From Curtobacterium sp. 458 (GTDB taxonomy: Bacteria; Actinomycetota; Actinomycetes; Actinomycetales; Microbacteriaceae): a stretch of DNA of 64,000 nt. Made by a program: the position numbers and the translations under genes. Under the pieces are notes generated by a model. That model worked only from the letters and a program-made list of their open reading frames with translations, did no database searches and had not been told where the DNA came from. The stretch's first letter is position 1. The number at the start of each line of letters is the position of its first letter. Location: positions 3,610,687 to 3,674,686 of the forward strand of contig NZ_CP129104.1 in assembly GCF_030406605.1 (NCBI RefSeq), in the 5' to 3' direction. Shown here piece by piece: positions 26,586-35,215 of the stretch.

Positions 26586-27248
26586 TCAGCCGAGGTAGGC
26601 GAGCACGGCGAGGACGCGGCGGTGGTCCTCCCCGGTGTCCTCGAGGGCGAGCTTGCCGAAGATGCTCGACACGTGCTTCTCCACGGCCCCGGTGCCGATG
26701 ACGAGCGCGCGGGCGATGGCCGCGTTCGTGCGCCCCTCGGCCATGAGTCCCAGGACCTCCCGTTCACGCGGTGTGAGGGCCGCGAGCGGGTCGCGGCGGC
26801 GGCTCATGAGCTGCGTGACGACCTCGGGGTCGAGGACCGTCCCGCCGGAGGCGATCCGACGCACCGCGTCGTCGATCTCCTCGAGCCGGGTCACGCGGTC
26901 CTTGAGGAGGTAGCCGATGCCGGTCGCCCCGGCGGCGAGGACGTCCTCGGCGTAGGTGGCCTCCACGTACTGGGAGAGCAGGAGGACACCGGTGCGCGGG
27001 CTCACACGTCGGGTCTCGACCGCTGCCCGGACCCCCTCGTCCGTGAAGGTCGGGGGCATCCGGACGTCCATCACCACCACGTCGGGGGCGTCCTCCGGCA
27101 GCGTTGCCAGGAACGAGGCCGCGTCGGCGTGCTGTCCGACGACGTCGATGCCTGCCTCGTCGAGCACGCGCGCCAGGCCCTCGCGGAGGAGCACGGCATC
27201 GTCGACGACGACGGCCCGGATGCGTGCTGCACCCGGGCCGTCGCTCAT
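26586..27248 (-). CDS. NarL/LuxR-family response regulator
   Basis: A 220-aa protein. The receiver domain (about 10-130) has the acidic pair Asp16-Asp17 and phosphoacceptor Asp61 (VVMDVRMP), with Lys in the LLKD loop. A LuxR-type DNA-binding domain (LTPREREVLGLMAEGRTNAAI) occupies about 150-215. TAGGAT lies 7 nt before ATG 27248, so it may also be made from its own leaderless transcript although it follows the kinase gene by only 18 bp. It is phosphorylated by the adjacent kinase. Confidence 0.95.
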   Translation of the reverse strand: MSDGPGAARIRAVVVDDAVLLREGLARVLDEAGIDVVGQHADAASFLATLPEDAPDVVVMDVRMPPTFTDEGVRAAVETRRVSPRTGVLLLSQYVEATYAEDVLAAGATGIGYLLKDRVTRLEEIDDAVRRIASGGTVLDPEVVTQLMSRRRDPLAALTPREREVLGLMAEGRTNAAIARALVIGTGAVEKHVSSIFGKLALEDTGEDHRRVLAVLAYLG

Positions 27249-27266
27249 GCCGACGATCCTACCGAC

Positions 27267-28778
27267 CTACCGGTGCTGGACCGGCACCCCGTTCAGCGCA
27301 CCGAGCGGGATGCGGGCGGTGGCCTCGGTCGGGCCACCCTCCGGGCTCGACACGGTGAGTTCGCCGTCGAGGGCGCGCATCCGGCCCATCAGCCCCTCGA
27401 TGCCGTGGCCCTCCTCGGGACGGGCACCGCCGCGGCCGTCGTCGGTGACGCTGACGGTGAGGTACCAGACACCCGAGGCATCGACCACGAGGCCGAGGTA
27501 CACCGCCGCCGTGGAGGCTCCGGCGTGCTTCGTCGTGTTCGTGAGCAGCTCGCTCACGGTGAAGTACACGTTGCGCTGGATCTCGGTCGCGAGCTCCAGG
27601 CCGTCCGGCAGGCGGACCTCGAGCCCGACGGGGATCGGCGTCCGGGCGACGAGGGCCTCGAGGGCGGCGACGAGCCCGCGGTCGAGCAGGATCGGCGGTG
27701 CGAACCCGCGGGACAGCGCCCGCAGCTCGTCGAGGGCGTCCTGCGCGTGCGTCGAGGCCTCGCCGATGAGCTGCCGGGCCTTCGCCGGGTCCTTGTCGAT
27801 CGCACGCTCGGCCGCGGAGAGGTCCATCCGGAGCCGGACGAGGCGCTGCTGCGGGCCGTCGTGCAGGTCGCGCTCGATCTGCCGGAGCGCCTGCCCCTCG
27901 GCGGTCACGGCGCCGGCACGGGACGCCTGGAGTCCCGCCACGCGGCGCTCGAGGACCTCGGCACGGAAGCCGCCGAGCAGGCCGAAGTCGATCCACCAGT
28001 GCGCGAGTACGGAGCCGCGCGCCCAGAGCGGGAACAGCGCGACCGACGCCGCCATCGAGAGCAGGCCGAGGAACCCGAGCGTCACGACCGAGGCGCTGTC
28101 GAGACCGCCGAAGTACCCGGCCGACGCCCGGTTCAGGACGGCGATCCCGCCGACGACGATCGGCCAGGTGAAGCCGGCGATGAGGAGAGCACCGACACCG
28201 ACGGTGACGAGCGCGGCGATCGGGTAGACCACGGCGGCGTGCAGCAGGTACAGCCAGTAGTGCGGGTTGGCGACGGCCGAACCGGTGCGGGTCCACCAGT
28301 TCTGCTGCCACCGGGGCGTCCAGTCCACCGGACGGATCGGGCGCTTGTCGGCCCAGCCGATGCGGAGCTTCTCGAACTGCCCGAGCCACCGCGCGATGAA
28401 CAGCGCGATGAAGAACATGAGCAGGACGAACGGGTTGAACAGGTCGCGGAAGCCACCGCCGAACACCGCCGCGGGGAACGCCGCGTAGAGGGTGCAGAGC
28501 AGCACCGCGGTGAGGGCCATGTAGCCGAAGTCGCGGGGCAGGCGACGCCAGGCATCACGGTAGAACGCCCCGGCGGTCATCCCGGAGCCGGTACCCCCGA
28601 CGCCTGCGCTCCCCGCACCCGGACCGCCGGTCACGGGCGGTTGCTGGGACGGCGGCGGAGTGCCCTGCCAGCCGGGTGGCGGGGTCGGCTGCTCGGGCAT
28701 GGGTCGTGTGGCTCCTGTCGGCAGCGAGTCGTTGAGCGGGACGGTCTCGGCCTGGTCGAGGCGGGCGGTGTCGGTCAT
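27267..28778 (-). CDS. Sensor histidine kinase, HisKA_3 (NarL/DesK-like) type
   Basis: A 503-aa kinase with a Pro/Gly-rich cytoplasmic start. The membrane sensor domain has about four to six helices (from DFGYMALTAVLLCTLY to LGLLSMAASVALFPLWA), resembling the 'putative sensor' family of actinobacterial kinases. A HisKA_3 dimerisation segment carries the phosphoacceptor in ERDLHDGPQQRLV (about residue 300), and a HATPase domain follows with N-box VSELLTNTTKHA, G1 DDGRGG and G2 GIEGLMGRMRALDG. The signal is unknown; the extramembrane part is small, so membrane state or a small lipophilic ligand is plausible. It forms an operon with the response regulator. Confidence 0.94.
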   Translation of the reverse strand: MTDTARLDQAETVPLNDSLPTGATRPMPEQPTPPPGWQGTPPPSQQPPVTGGPGAGSAGVGGTGSGMTAGAFYRDAWRRLPRDFGYMALTAVLLCTLYAAFPAAVFGGGFRDLFNPFVLLMFFIALFIARWLGQFEKLRIGWADKRPIRPVDWTPRWQQNWWTRTGSAVANPHYWLYLLHAAVVYPIAALVTVGVGALLIAGFTWPIVVGGIAVLNRASAGYFGGLDSASVVTLGFLGLLSMAASVALFPLWARGSVLAHWWIDFGLLGGFRAEVLERRVAGLQASRAGAVTAEGQALRQIERDLHDGPQQRLVRLRMDLSAAERAIDKDPAKARQLIGEASTHAQDALDELRALSRGFAPPILLDRGLVAALEALVARTPIPVGLEVRLPDGLELATEIQRNVYFTVSELLTNTTKHAGASTAAVYLGLVVDASGVWYLTVSVTDDGRGGARPEEGHGIEGLMGRMRALDGELTVSSPEGGPTEATARIPLGALNGVPVQHR

Positions 28779-28873
28779 GACACCAAGCCTCGCGTCGGGG
28801 CCGTCCCCGTCCCATCCTGCCGTCTCCCGGACTCGGGGTGGGGTTATCCCCCGCCCGGGCGTACGCTGCGGTC

Positions 28874-29449
28874 ATGCACAGGAGCACGGGGGAACGCTGG
28901 ATCGCACTCGCTGCCGTGGTCGCGGCCCTCGCTCCGGCGGCCCGGGGTGCGCTGGAGGCGACGATCGTGTTCGTCCCGCAGACCTGGCTCGTCACCGGCG
29001 CGGTCCTCGGCGGCCTCGGCGCCGTGGTCGTCCTCGTGGCGGCCTGGCGGACCCGCGCTCGGGCGACGGTGACCTTCGCGCTCGCCACGCTCCTGTACGC
29101 GGTCTCGTGGCCCGTGCCCGGCATCGTGGGGTCGTTCGTGGCGCTCGTCGCGGTCGTGCTCCTCCTGGCGTTCGGTGTCCAGGTGGTCCGCGGTTCGTCG
29201 GGCTTCCGACGGGCCCTCGGGTGGATCGTGGCCCTCGGCGGCGGGCTCCTGGTGGTGGCGCACTTCGCACTGAGCTGGTTCGCGCCGCTCGCGGCGGTGT
29301 CGCAGGCCGCCCTGAACGTCATCGTCCTGGCGCCCGGTGTCGTGCAGGCCGTGGCCTACGCTGCCGCAGCCGTGCTCTTCCTGCCGCCGCTCCTGCGCCC
29401 GGTGCGCGACGTCGCACGCACGCTCTGGTCGACCGCCGAGGTCCGCTGA
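28874..29449 (+). CDS. Multi-helix membrane protein, hypothetical (191 aa)
   Basis: Starting at ATG 28874 the protein is almost wholly hydrophobic, with about six helices (for example WLVTGAVLGGLGAVVVLVAA and GIVGSFVALVAVVLLLAFGV). TACGCT ends 6 nt before the ATG, so it is probably leaderless. It is divergent from the histidine kinase gene and could be linked to that system. No family is recognised. Confidence 0.7.
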   Translation: MHRSTGERWIALAAVVAALAPAARGALEATIVFVPQTWLVTGAVLGGLGAVVVLVAAWRTRARATVTFALATLLYAVSWPVPGIVGSFVALVAVVLLLAFGVQVVRGSSGFRRALGWIVALGGGLLVVAHFALSWFAPLAAVSQAALNVIVLAPGVVQAVAYAAAAVLFLPPLLRPVRDVARTLWSTAEVR

Positions 29450-29512
29450 CCGGTCCTCAACACCCGCCGGGCAGCGTCGCGGACGCCGCGCGGTTCGGCG
29501 GGCGCCGGGACG

Positions 29513-30916
29513 TCAGGCGAGTGCCGCGGCAGTCTCCGGGGACTCGTCGGGGAGCGTCCACGCCGACTCGGTCATGCCGCCGCCGCCCCGGATCGAGCGG
29601 ACGGAGCCGTCGGCCGCTCGGTCGTAGGTCACGTCCTCGTCGATCGAGCCGAAGCGCGGACCGGCCGTCATGCGCAGGGTGTCGGCGTCGACCACCTCGA
29701 GTCGGGTGACCCCTTCGAGCGGTGCTGGCGTCATCGGGTCGATCGCGAGCAGGCGGTCCCCGACCCGGGCGACGTCGGTGATGCCCCACGGGTTCGCGAA
29801 CCGACCGGTGTACGTCTCCGGGTCGACGCCCGTCGGGATGGGCGTCCCCGGTGCCGAGGCGTCCGCGGCCGCGTCGAGCAGGGCGATGGCCGCGTTCGCG
29901 ATGAGGGTCGCTGGGCCGGCCGCGGCGCTCGTGAGGACCGAGACGACGAGCCCGGACTCCGGGTCGAACCAGGACTGCGTGATGTGTCCCGGGAACCCGC
30001 CCGAGTGCCCGCGGACGGCCCGGCCGCCCTGGGTGTCGGTGATGAAGCCGGCACCGTAGCCGCGGGTGCCCTCGGTGTCGGTCGGGCTCCACGCCACGCG
30101 CTGGGCAAGGCGCTTCGAGTGGTCCGTCAGCAGGTCGCCCTGACCGATGACGTGCGCGGAGAAGTACCGGACCAGGTCGGACGCGGTGCCGTGGAACCCC
30201 GTCGCCGCTGCCAACGCCCGGGTGTCGACGTGTTCGAGGCGGTGCCGGGTCCGGCTGTCGTGCAGGCCCGAGTAGCCGACGACGAACTCGTCGGCGCGGG
30301 TCGGGTCCCAGTCGGGGCCGGTGCCGGTCAGCCCGAGCGGGTCGACGATCGAGCTCCGGACGAACTCGCCGTACGACTGCCCGCTCGCCGCCTGGACGAC
30401 GAGCCCGAGCAGCGCGTAGCCGAGGTTCGAGTAGCCGAACGACGACCCTGCCGGCGCCTTCTGCCCACGGTCGAGCACCAGCGCGAGCAGCTCGTCCTCG
30501 TCGGGGAACGGGCGGAGCTGCGACCAGTGGTCCCCGTCGTGCCCGTCCCGGATGACGCCGGCGCCCATCTCCATGAGCTCCCGGATCGTCGCGTCGGCGA
30601 TCGGCGATCCGCCCTCCACCAGTGCGGGGACGTACCGACCGACCGGGTCGTCGAGCCGGATCGCCCCGCGCTCGGCGAGCTGCAGGAGTGCGGTGGCGGT
30701 GAACGTCTTCGAGTGCGAGGCGATCCGGAAGATGCTCGTCGTGGTGAGGGGTCGCCGCGCCTCGACGTCGGCCCAGCCCCACGCCTCCGAGAACAGCTCC
30801 TCACCGCGGAACCCGATCGCGACCTGCACGCCGGGCACCCGGAGCTGCCAGACCTTGTACGACACCCACTCGCGGATGTACGGCAGGACGGTCTCGTACG
30901 CGGCGCGGTTCGTCAT
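29513..30916 (-). CDS. Serine hydrolase of the beta-lactamase/DD-peptidase-like family
   Basis: A 467-aa class C beta-lactamase-fold protein. Visible motifs are SxxK in ASHSKTF (nucleophile Ser), YSN in YSNLGYALLG and HSGG as the third motif. An extra C-terminal beta domain (about the last 110 residues) follows, as in D-aminopeptidase/EstB-like members. No signal peptide is evident, which argues against secreted beta-lactamase; esterase or peptidase activity is more likely. ATG 30916 is taken with GGTGGAG just upstream. It is divergent from the PaiB-like gene with 33 bp between start codons. Confidence 0.88.
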   Translation of the reverse strand: MTNRAAYETVLPYIREWVSYKVWQLRVPGVQVAIGFRGEELFSEAWGWADVEARRPLTTTSIFRIASHSKTFTATALLQLAERGAIRLDDPVGRYVPALVEGGSPIADATIRELMEMGAGVIRDGHDGDHWSQLRPFPDEDELLALVLDRGQKAPAGSSFGYSNLGYALLGLVVQAASGQSYGEFVRSSIVDPLGLTGTGPDWDPTRADEFVVGYSGLHDSRTRHRLEHVDTRALAAATGFHGTASDLVRYFSAHVIGQGDLLTDHSKRLAQRVAWSPTDTEGTRGYGAGFITDTQGGRAVRGHSGGFPGHITQSWFDPESGLVVSVLTSAAAGPATLIANAAIALLDAAADASAPGTPIPTGVDPETYTGRFANPWGITDVARVGDRLLAIDPMTPAPLEGVTRLEVVDADTLRMTAGPRFGSIDEDVTYDRAADGSVRSIRGGGGMTESAWTLPDESPETAAALA

Positions 30917-30949
30917 GTGCTCCACCCTGGCATGTGCCACGCTCGACCC

Positions 30950-31645
30950 ATGCGGCACACACCCCACTTCCTCATGACCGACGTCGCCGAGGTCCGTCGG
31001 CTCATCGCCGCGAGTCCGTGGGCCACGATCGTGTCGCACACCGACGCCGGGCTCGTCGCCTCGCACTACCCGGTGCTGCTCGACACCACGGCGGGCGGCG
31101 ACGACGAGATCGTCCTCGTCTCCCACGTCGGCCGCCCCGACGAGGTCGCGCACGAGCTCGGGCAGCACGAGGTCCTCGTCGTGTTCCAGGGACCGCACGG
31201 CTACGTCTCCCCCGCCTGGTACCCGCCCGAGCAGTTCGTCCCGACCTGGAACCACGTCACCGCCCACTGCTGGGGCACGCCGGAGATCCTCTCGGACGAC
31301 GAGAACTTCCGCGTCCTCGGCGAACTCGTCGACCACTTCGAGCAGCGCATGCCGGAACCGGTCTCCCTCGACGTCGACCAGGAGACCGCCCGCCGCATCG
31401 CCCTCGGCACCGTGGGCATCCGCATCCGCGTCACCCGGTTCGACGCCCGCGCCAAGCTGTCGCAGAACAAGGCACCCGAGGTCGTCGAGCGGATCATCGC
31501 GGGCCTCCGTGGCGACGGCCCCTACGCGTCGCCGGCGCTCGGCGACGAGATGGCCAGAGCACACGCCGTACGCGTGACCGGCCGGGAGGCGCAGGGCCCA
31601 CGCCGCCGGTTCCGGGCCGACGCGCCAGCGGCGGACCGGCCGTGA
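30950..31645 (+). CDS. PaiB-like FMN-binding negative regulator family protein
   Basis: A 231-aa protein with an FMN-binding split-barrel fold of the PaiB family: FLMTDVAEVRRLIAASPWA near the start, then ASHYPVLLD and ARISP-type elements (GYVSPAWY, PTWNHVTAHCWG). Bacillus PaiB represses sporulation and protease genes; whether this one regulates is unknown. The last 25 residues contain VTGREAQGPRRRF, coded by a half-copy of the dispersed repeat, and look like a non-family tail. Its stop overlaps the amidohydrolase GTG (GTGA). Confidence 0.88.
   Translation: MRHTPHFLMTDVAEVRRLIAASPWATIVSHTDAGLVASHYPVLLDTTAGGDDEIVLVSHVGRPDEVAHELGQHEVLVVFQGPHGYVSPAWYPPEQFVPTWNHVTAHCWGTPEILSDDENFRVLGELVDHFEQRMPEPVSLDVDQETARRIALGTVGIRIRVTRFDARAKLSQNKAPEVVERIIAGLRGDGPYASPALGDEMARAHAVRVTGREAQGPRRRFRADAPAADRP
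31578..31596 (+). repeat. GGAGGCGCAG repeat half-copy in the PaiB-like tail
   Basis: CCGGCCGGGAGGCGCAGGG lies within the last 25 codons of the PaiB-like gene and encodes TGREAQG. Confidence 0.5.
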
Positions 31646-33129
31646 CGGTGGGGATGACCGAGACACTGCTCCGCACCGTCCGCCGGGTGGGCACCTCGGG
31701 CGCCCCGTCCGACGTCCGTGTCGTCGACGGGCGGGTCACCGCGATCGCCCCGGCCGGGACGCTCGAGCCGTCCGGCCCCGACACCGACGTCGTCGAGGCG
31801 TCCGGCGCGTGGCTCGGCCCTGGGCTCGTCGACCACCACGTGCACTTCGACCAGTGGGCGCTCGTGCGCCGGCGGGTCGACGTCTCCGGCTGTGACTCCG
31901 CCGAGGCGACCGCCGCCCTCCTGGCGGACGCGGCCCGGACCGGCGTGACGGACCGTGTGCTCGTCGCCCACGGCTACCGAGACGGGATGTGGCCACGCCC
32001 CGCGCGACGTGCGCTGCTCGACCAGGCCGCACCGGGCCTCCCGGTCGTCGTGATCAGTGCGGACCTGCACGCCGTGTGGTGCAACGCCCTCGCGCTGCAG
32101 CACTTCGCCGCGCTCGTCGGCCGGCCGCTCGCGGCGGGCGAGGACGGCGTCCTGCGCGAGCAGGACGCGTTCGACGTGACCGGCGCGTTGTCGCGTGTGC
32201 CGGACGACGTGCTCGACGGTTACGTCGCGGACGCCGTCGAGGCCGCTGCGGCGCGCGGCGTGACGCGGGTGCGCGACCTCGAGATGGTGTTCGGGATCGA
32301 CCGGTGGACGCGGCGCGTGCAGGCCGGCACCGACGGCCTGCGGGTCGACTCCGGCGTGTACCCGGGCGAGCTCGACGCGGCGATCGAGCGGGGGCTGCGG
32401 AGCGGCGACGGCGTCCCGGGCACCCGGGGCCTCGTCCGGATGGGTCCGTTCAAGGTGATCACCGACGGGTCGCTCGGCACGAGGACCGCGGCGATGGCCT
32501 CGGGCGAGGGTGTGCTCGCGTACGCGTTCGAGGACCTCGTCGCGATGGTCCGCCGCGCCGTCGATGCCGGACTCGTCCCCGCGGTGCACGCGATCGGCGA
32601 CCGGGCGAACACCCTCGCGCTCGACGTGTTCGAGGCCGTCGGTGCCCGCGGCACGATCGAGCACGCCCAGCTCCTCGAGGTGGACGACGTCGAGCGGTTC
32701 GCCCGGCTCGGCGTGGCGGCGTCCGTGCAGCCCGAGCACGCGATGGACGACCGGGACATCGCGGACCGCCACTGGGCTGGTGCGACGGACCGGGCGTTCC
32801 CGTTCGCGTCCCTCGACCGTGCCGGTGCGACGCTGTTGCTCGGGTCGGACGCGCCCGTCGCACCGCTCGACCCCTGGGTGTCGATGGCTGCCGCGGTGGG
32901 GCGCGACCGTGACGGCCGCGAGCCGTGGCACCCCGCCGAGCGACTCGCTGCGGTGACCGCGTGGCGCGGGTCGACCGAGGGCCGGCGGGTCGGTGTGTCC
33001 GTCGGTGACGCGGCGGACCTGGTGCTGCTCGGGGCCGATCCGCTCGCGGCGTCCTCGTCGACCGAGCTGCGCGGGATGCCCGTGCTCGGGACGGCGATCG
33101 CGGGGCGGTTCACGTACCTCGACGTGTGA
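31642..33129 (+). CDS. Amidohydrolase family protein (YtcJ-like, Amidohydro_3)
   Basis: A 495-aa metal-dependent hydrolase. The N-terminal small beta domain precedes the metal motif DHHVHFD (HxH). Further ligand segments are FKVITDGSLGTRT, VHAIGDRAN and IEHAQLLE, and the catalytic Asp is in LLGSDAPVAPLDPW. This is the pattern of YtcJ-like members of unknown substrate. The GTG at 31642 overlaps the PaiB stop; GTG 31648 and ATG 31654 are alternative starts. It is translationally coupled to the FMN-binding protein. Confidence 0.9.
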   Translation: MTVGMTETLLRTVRRVGTSGAPSDVRVVDGRVTAIAPAGTLEPSGPDTDVVEASGAWLGPGLVDHHVHFDQWALVRRRVDVSGCDSAEATAALLADAARTGVTDRVLVAHGYRDGMWPRPARRALLDQAAPGLPVVVISADLHAVWCNALALQHFAALVGRPLAAGEDGVLREQDAFDVTGALSRVPDDVLDGYVADAVEAAAARGVTRVRDLEMVFGIDRWTRRVQAGTDGLRVDSGVYPGELDAAIERGLRSGDGVPGTRGLVRMGPFKVITDGSLGTRTAAMASGEGVLAYAFEDLVAMVRRAVDAGLVPAVHAIGDRANTLALDVFEAVGARGTIEHAQLLEVDDVERFARLGVAASVQPEHAMDDRDIADRHWAGATDRAFPFASLDRAGATLLLGSDAPVAPLDPWVSMAAAVGRDRDGREPWHPAERLAAVTAWRGSTEGRRVGVSVGDAADLVLLGADPLAASSSTELRGMPVLGTAIAGRFTYLDV

Positions 33130-33135
33130 CCCGGG

Positions 33136-34065
33136 CTACTTCTGGTCCTTCGGGCACCAGTACAGCTTGCGGCCGGCCATGTCCGCCATCCGGACCTCGG
33201 TGCCGCAGACCCGGCAGGGCTCGCCCTGGCGGTGGTACACCCAGTGGCGGTCCTTCCGCGACCGCACGGCTTTGGCGTGCTCGGCCTTCGAGAGGCCGTC
33301 CATTGTGAGCATGAGGCCGTCACGGACACCCGCGTGGAGGAGCACCGACCAGTCCTGCCACAGTGCCTTCGCCTGCTTGACCGTCAGCGTGTTCCCCGGC
33401 TTGTACGGGTCGATGCGCTGCCGGAACAGCAGCTCGGCACGGTAGATGTTGCCGATCCCGCTCACCACCGACTGGTCCATGAGCAGCTGCCCGATCGCGA
33501 CGCGGCGCTTTCGGACGTTCTCCACGAAGGTCTTCTCGGCCTCTGGCCCGTCGTCGTTGATCGGGTCCGGGCCGAGCTTGTCGAGCGCCTGCTGCACGCC
33601 GGCCGGGTCCTCGACGACGCACGCCGTCGGGCCGCGGAGGTCGGCGACGGTGTCCTCCGTGAGGATGCGGACGCGCACCTGTCCGACCGGGTCCGGCGGG
33701 AACGACTCGATCGGGTCCTCCGCCTTCTCCTGCTCGGCCATCCGGTAGCGGGCCAGCCGCGGCGCGCCGATGGACGAGAGCGACTCCTCGCCGTCGCCGT
33801 CCTCGGACAGCGCCTCGGCCGAGGAGATCACGCCCGCGAAGTCCCACGCGCCGTACAGGCCGAGGTGCACGCGGAGGAACAGGTCGCCCTCGAACTCGAG
33901 GAACATCTGCTTGCCGACCGCGCGGGCCGCGACCATCCGCGCGCCGTCGAGCCGTTCGGCCCCGGCGGCGAAGCGCCCCTGCGGACTGGAGACCTCGCAG
34001 CGCTTGCCGACGAAGTGCCGGGTGAACTGGTTGGCGATGCGGTGGACGGAGTGACCCTCGGGCAT
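33136..34065 (-). CDS. nei: Endonuclease VIII-like DNA glycosylase (Nei/Fpg family)
   Basis: Base-excision repair glycosylase/AP lyase of 309 aa. The catalytic N-terminus MPEGHSVHRIA (Pro2, Glu3) is present, and the H2TH region includes DQSVVSGIGNIYRAELLFR. The C-terminal zinc finger is CRVCGTEV with YWCPKD. PEGHSVHR and the actinobacterial insert around residues 85-115 suggest the Nei2-type rather than Fpg/MutM. TAGACA is 6 nt before the ATG, so a leaderless transcript is likely even though rpiB lies 18 bp upstream. Confidence 0.94.
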   Translation of the reverse strand: MPEGHSVHRIANQFTRHFVGKRCEVSSPQGRFAAGAERLDGARMVAARAVGKQMFLEFEGDLFLRVHLGLYGAWDFAGVISSAEALSEDGDGEESLSSIGAPRLARYRMAEQEKAEDPIESFPPDPVGQVRVRILTEDTVADLRGPTACVVEDPAGVQQALDKLGPDPINDDGPEAEKTFVENVRKRRVAIGQLLMDQSVVSGIGNIYRAELLFRQRIDPYKPGNTLTVKQAKALWQDWSVLLHAGVRDGLMLTMDGLSKAEHAKAVRSRKDRHWVYHRQGEPCRVCGTEVRMADMAGRKLYWCPKDQK

Positions 34066-34083
34066 GGAGCCTGTCTACCCGGC

Positions 34084-34572
34084 CTACTCGTCGATCTGCT
34101 TACCGGCGATGTGCCCCGTCGTCTCGTACTCCGCCAGCTGCGCGATGCGACGGGCGTGGCGCTCCTCGCCCGAGAAGGGCTCCGCGACGAAGAGGTCGAC
34201 GAAGCGCATGGCCTCGTCCTCGGTGTGCTGGCGGGCGCCGATCGAGATGACGTTCGCGTCGTTGTGCTGGCGGGCGAGCAGCGCGGTCGACTCGTTCCAG
34301 ACGAGCGCGGCGCGGACGCCCTCGACCTTGTTCGCGGCGATCTGCTCGCCGTTGCCCGAGCCGCCGAACACGACGCCGAGGGCCTCGACCCCGGCACGCT
34401 GGTCCTGCACCACGGCGTGCGCGGCGTTGATGCAGAACGAGGGGTAGTCGTCGAGCGCGTCGTACTCGGTCGGCCCGTGGTCCACCACCTCGTGCCCGGC
34501 CTCCGTCAGGTGCTGGGCGAGGGTCTTGTTGAACTCGAGGCCGGCGTGGTCCGTTCCGAGGTGGATGCGCAT
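34084..34572 (-). CDS. rpiB: Ribose-5-phosphate isomerase B
   Basis: Interconverts ribose-5-phosphate and ribulose-5-phosphate in the pentose phosphate pathway. The 162-aa RpiB/LacA-B fold begins MRIHLGTDHAG, with DHG and the GGSGNGEQIAANKV loop. As in mycobacterial RpiB, this loop carries Glu in place of the catalytic Cys of the E. coli type enzyme, so it belongs to the actinobacterial class. TAGGAT lies 7 nt before ATG 34572 (leaderless). It is probably co-transcribed with nei downstream. Confidence 0.95.
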   Translation of the reverse strand: MRIHLGTDHAGLEFNKTLAQHLTEAGHEVVDHGPTEYDALDDYPSFCINAAHAVVQDQRAGVEALGVVFGGSGNGEQIAANKVEGVRAALVWNESTALLARQHNDANVISIGARQHTEDEAMRFVDLFVAEPFSGEERHARRIAQLAEYETTGHIAGKQIDE

Positions 34573-34594
34573 GGCCTCGATCCTATTCCCGCGC

Positions 34595-35203
34595 CTACCG
34601 ACCCCTGACCACGACCACGACGTACCGCGTGGGCTCGTCGCCGGTGTTCCGGTAGACGACGTCGGCCGGCTCGCCGAGCTCGATCCGGTCCCCCGTCCCG
34701 AGGCGGGTCACCGCGTCGCCGACGACGAGTTCGAGGGTGCCGTCGAGCACCCAGATGCAGTGCCGCAGGAAGGCGTACGCGGACGCCGGGTAGGCCACTT
34801 CGCGGCCGGCCGGGAGGCGCACCTCGGTCACGTCCGCGGGGAAGTCCGCACTCGAGACGGGACGGCGCCGGTACCCGGTGTCGGGGTCGGTCCAGGAATC
34901 CGCGGTCGCGCCGCGTTGGACGCCGCGCGCCTCGTCGGGATCGCTCGCCCTGGGCACCTCGTGTTCGAGGCTCTCGTCGAGGAGCTGTGACACCGTGAGC
35001 CCGAACGCCCCGGAGAGCCGCCCGAGGATCGTCGCGGTCGGGCTGGACACCCCGCGTTCGACGCGGTTGATCATGGCGCGGGAGACGCCCGACTCCTCGG
35101 CGAGCTCGGTGAGGCTCCACTTCCGCTCGGTCCGCAGCCGCTGGAGTCGCTCGCCGAGGGCCCGTTCCGCGAGGTCCGACTCGTCGTCTACGATGTGAGA
35201 CAT
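34595..35203 (-). CDS. XRE-family regulator with C-terminal cupin domain
   Basis: A 202-aa protein. The N-terminal helix-turn-helix (about 13-67) reads ALGERLQRLRTERKWSLTEL, then VSRAMINRVERGVSSPT. The C-terminal cupin (about 115-200) has LPAGREVAYPASAYAFLRHC and GDRIELGEPADVVYRNTGDE. Such proteins usually sense small ligands and regulate an adjacent gene. ATG 35203 sits 6 nt after a TATGCT box that lies inside the divergent GNAT gene. The start codon overlaps that of the GNAT gene (CATG), so the two genes have no intergenic space at all. Confidence 0.92.
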   Translation of the reverse strand: MSHIVDDESDLAERALGERLQRLRTERKWSLTELAEESGVSRAMINRVERGVSSPTATILGRLSGAFGLTVSQLLDESLEHEVPRASDPDEARGVQRGATADSWTDPDTGYRRRPVSSADFPADVTEVRLPAGREVAYPASAYAFLRHCIWVLDGTLELVVGDAVTRLGTGDRIELGEPADVVYRNTGDEPTRYVVVVVRGR

Positions 35204-35215
35204 GGCGACAGCATA
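35189..35215. promoter_or_regulatory. Interlocked divergent leaderless promoters
   Basis: Plus strand: TACGAT (35189-35194), then 7 nt to ATG 35202. Minus strand: TATGCT (35215-35210), then 6 nt to ATG 35203. Each -10 box lies within the first codons of the opposite gene. Confidence 0.6.

Noticed and set aside
26367..29072. Plus-strand open frame of about 900 codons over the EamA, response regulator and kinase genes
   Set aside because: Shadow of three clear minus-strand genes; no recognisable domain and no ribosome site.
29513..30916. Antibiotic-resistance beta-lactamase
   Set aside because: SxxK and YxN motifs are present, but there is no signal peptide and an extra C-terminal domain suggests an esterase or peptidase relative.
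34801..34830. Another dispersed-repeat half-copy (GCCGGGAGGCGCACC) in the XRE-cupin gene
   Set aside because: The encoded LPAGREVA fits the cupin fold normally, so the match may be chance; it was not counted.
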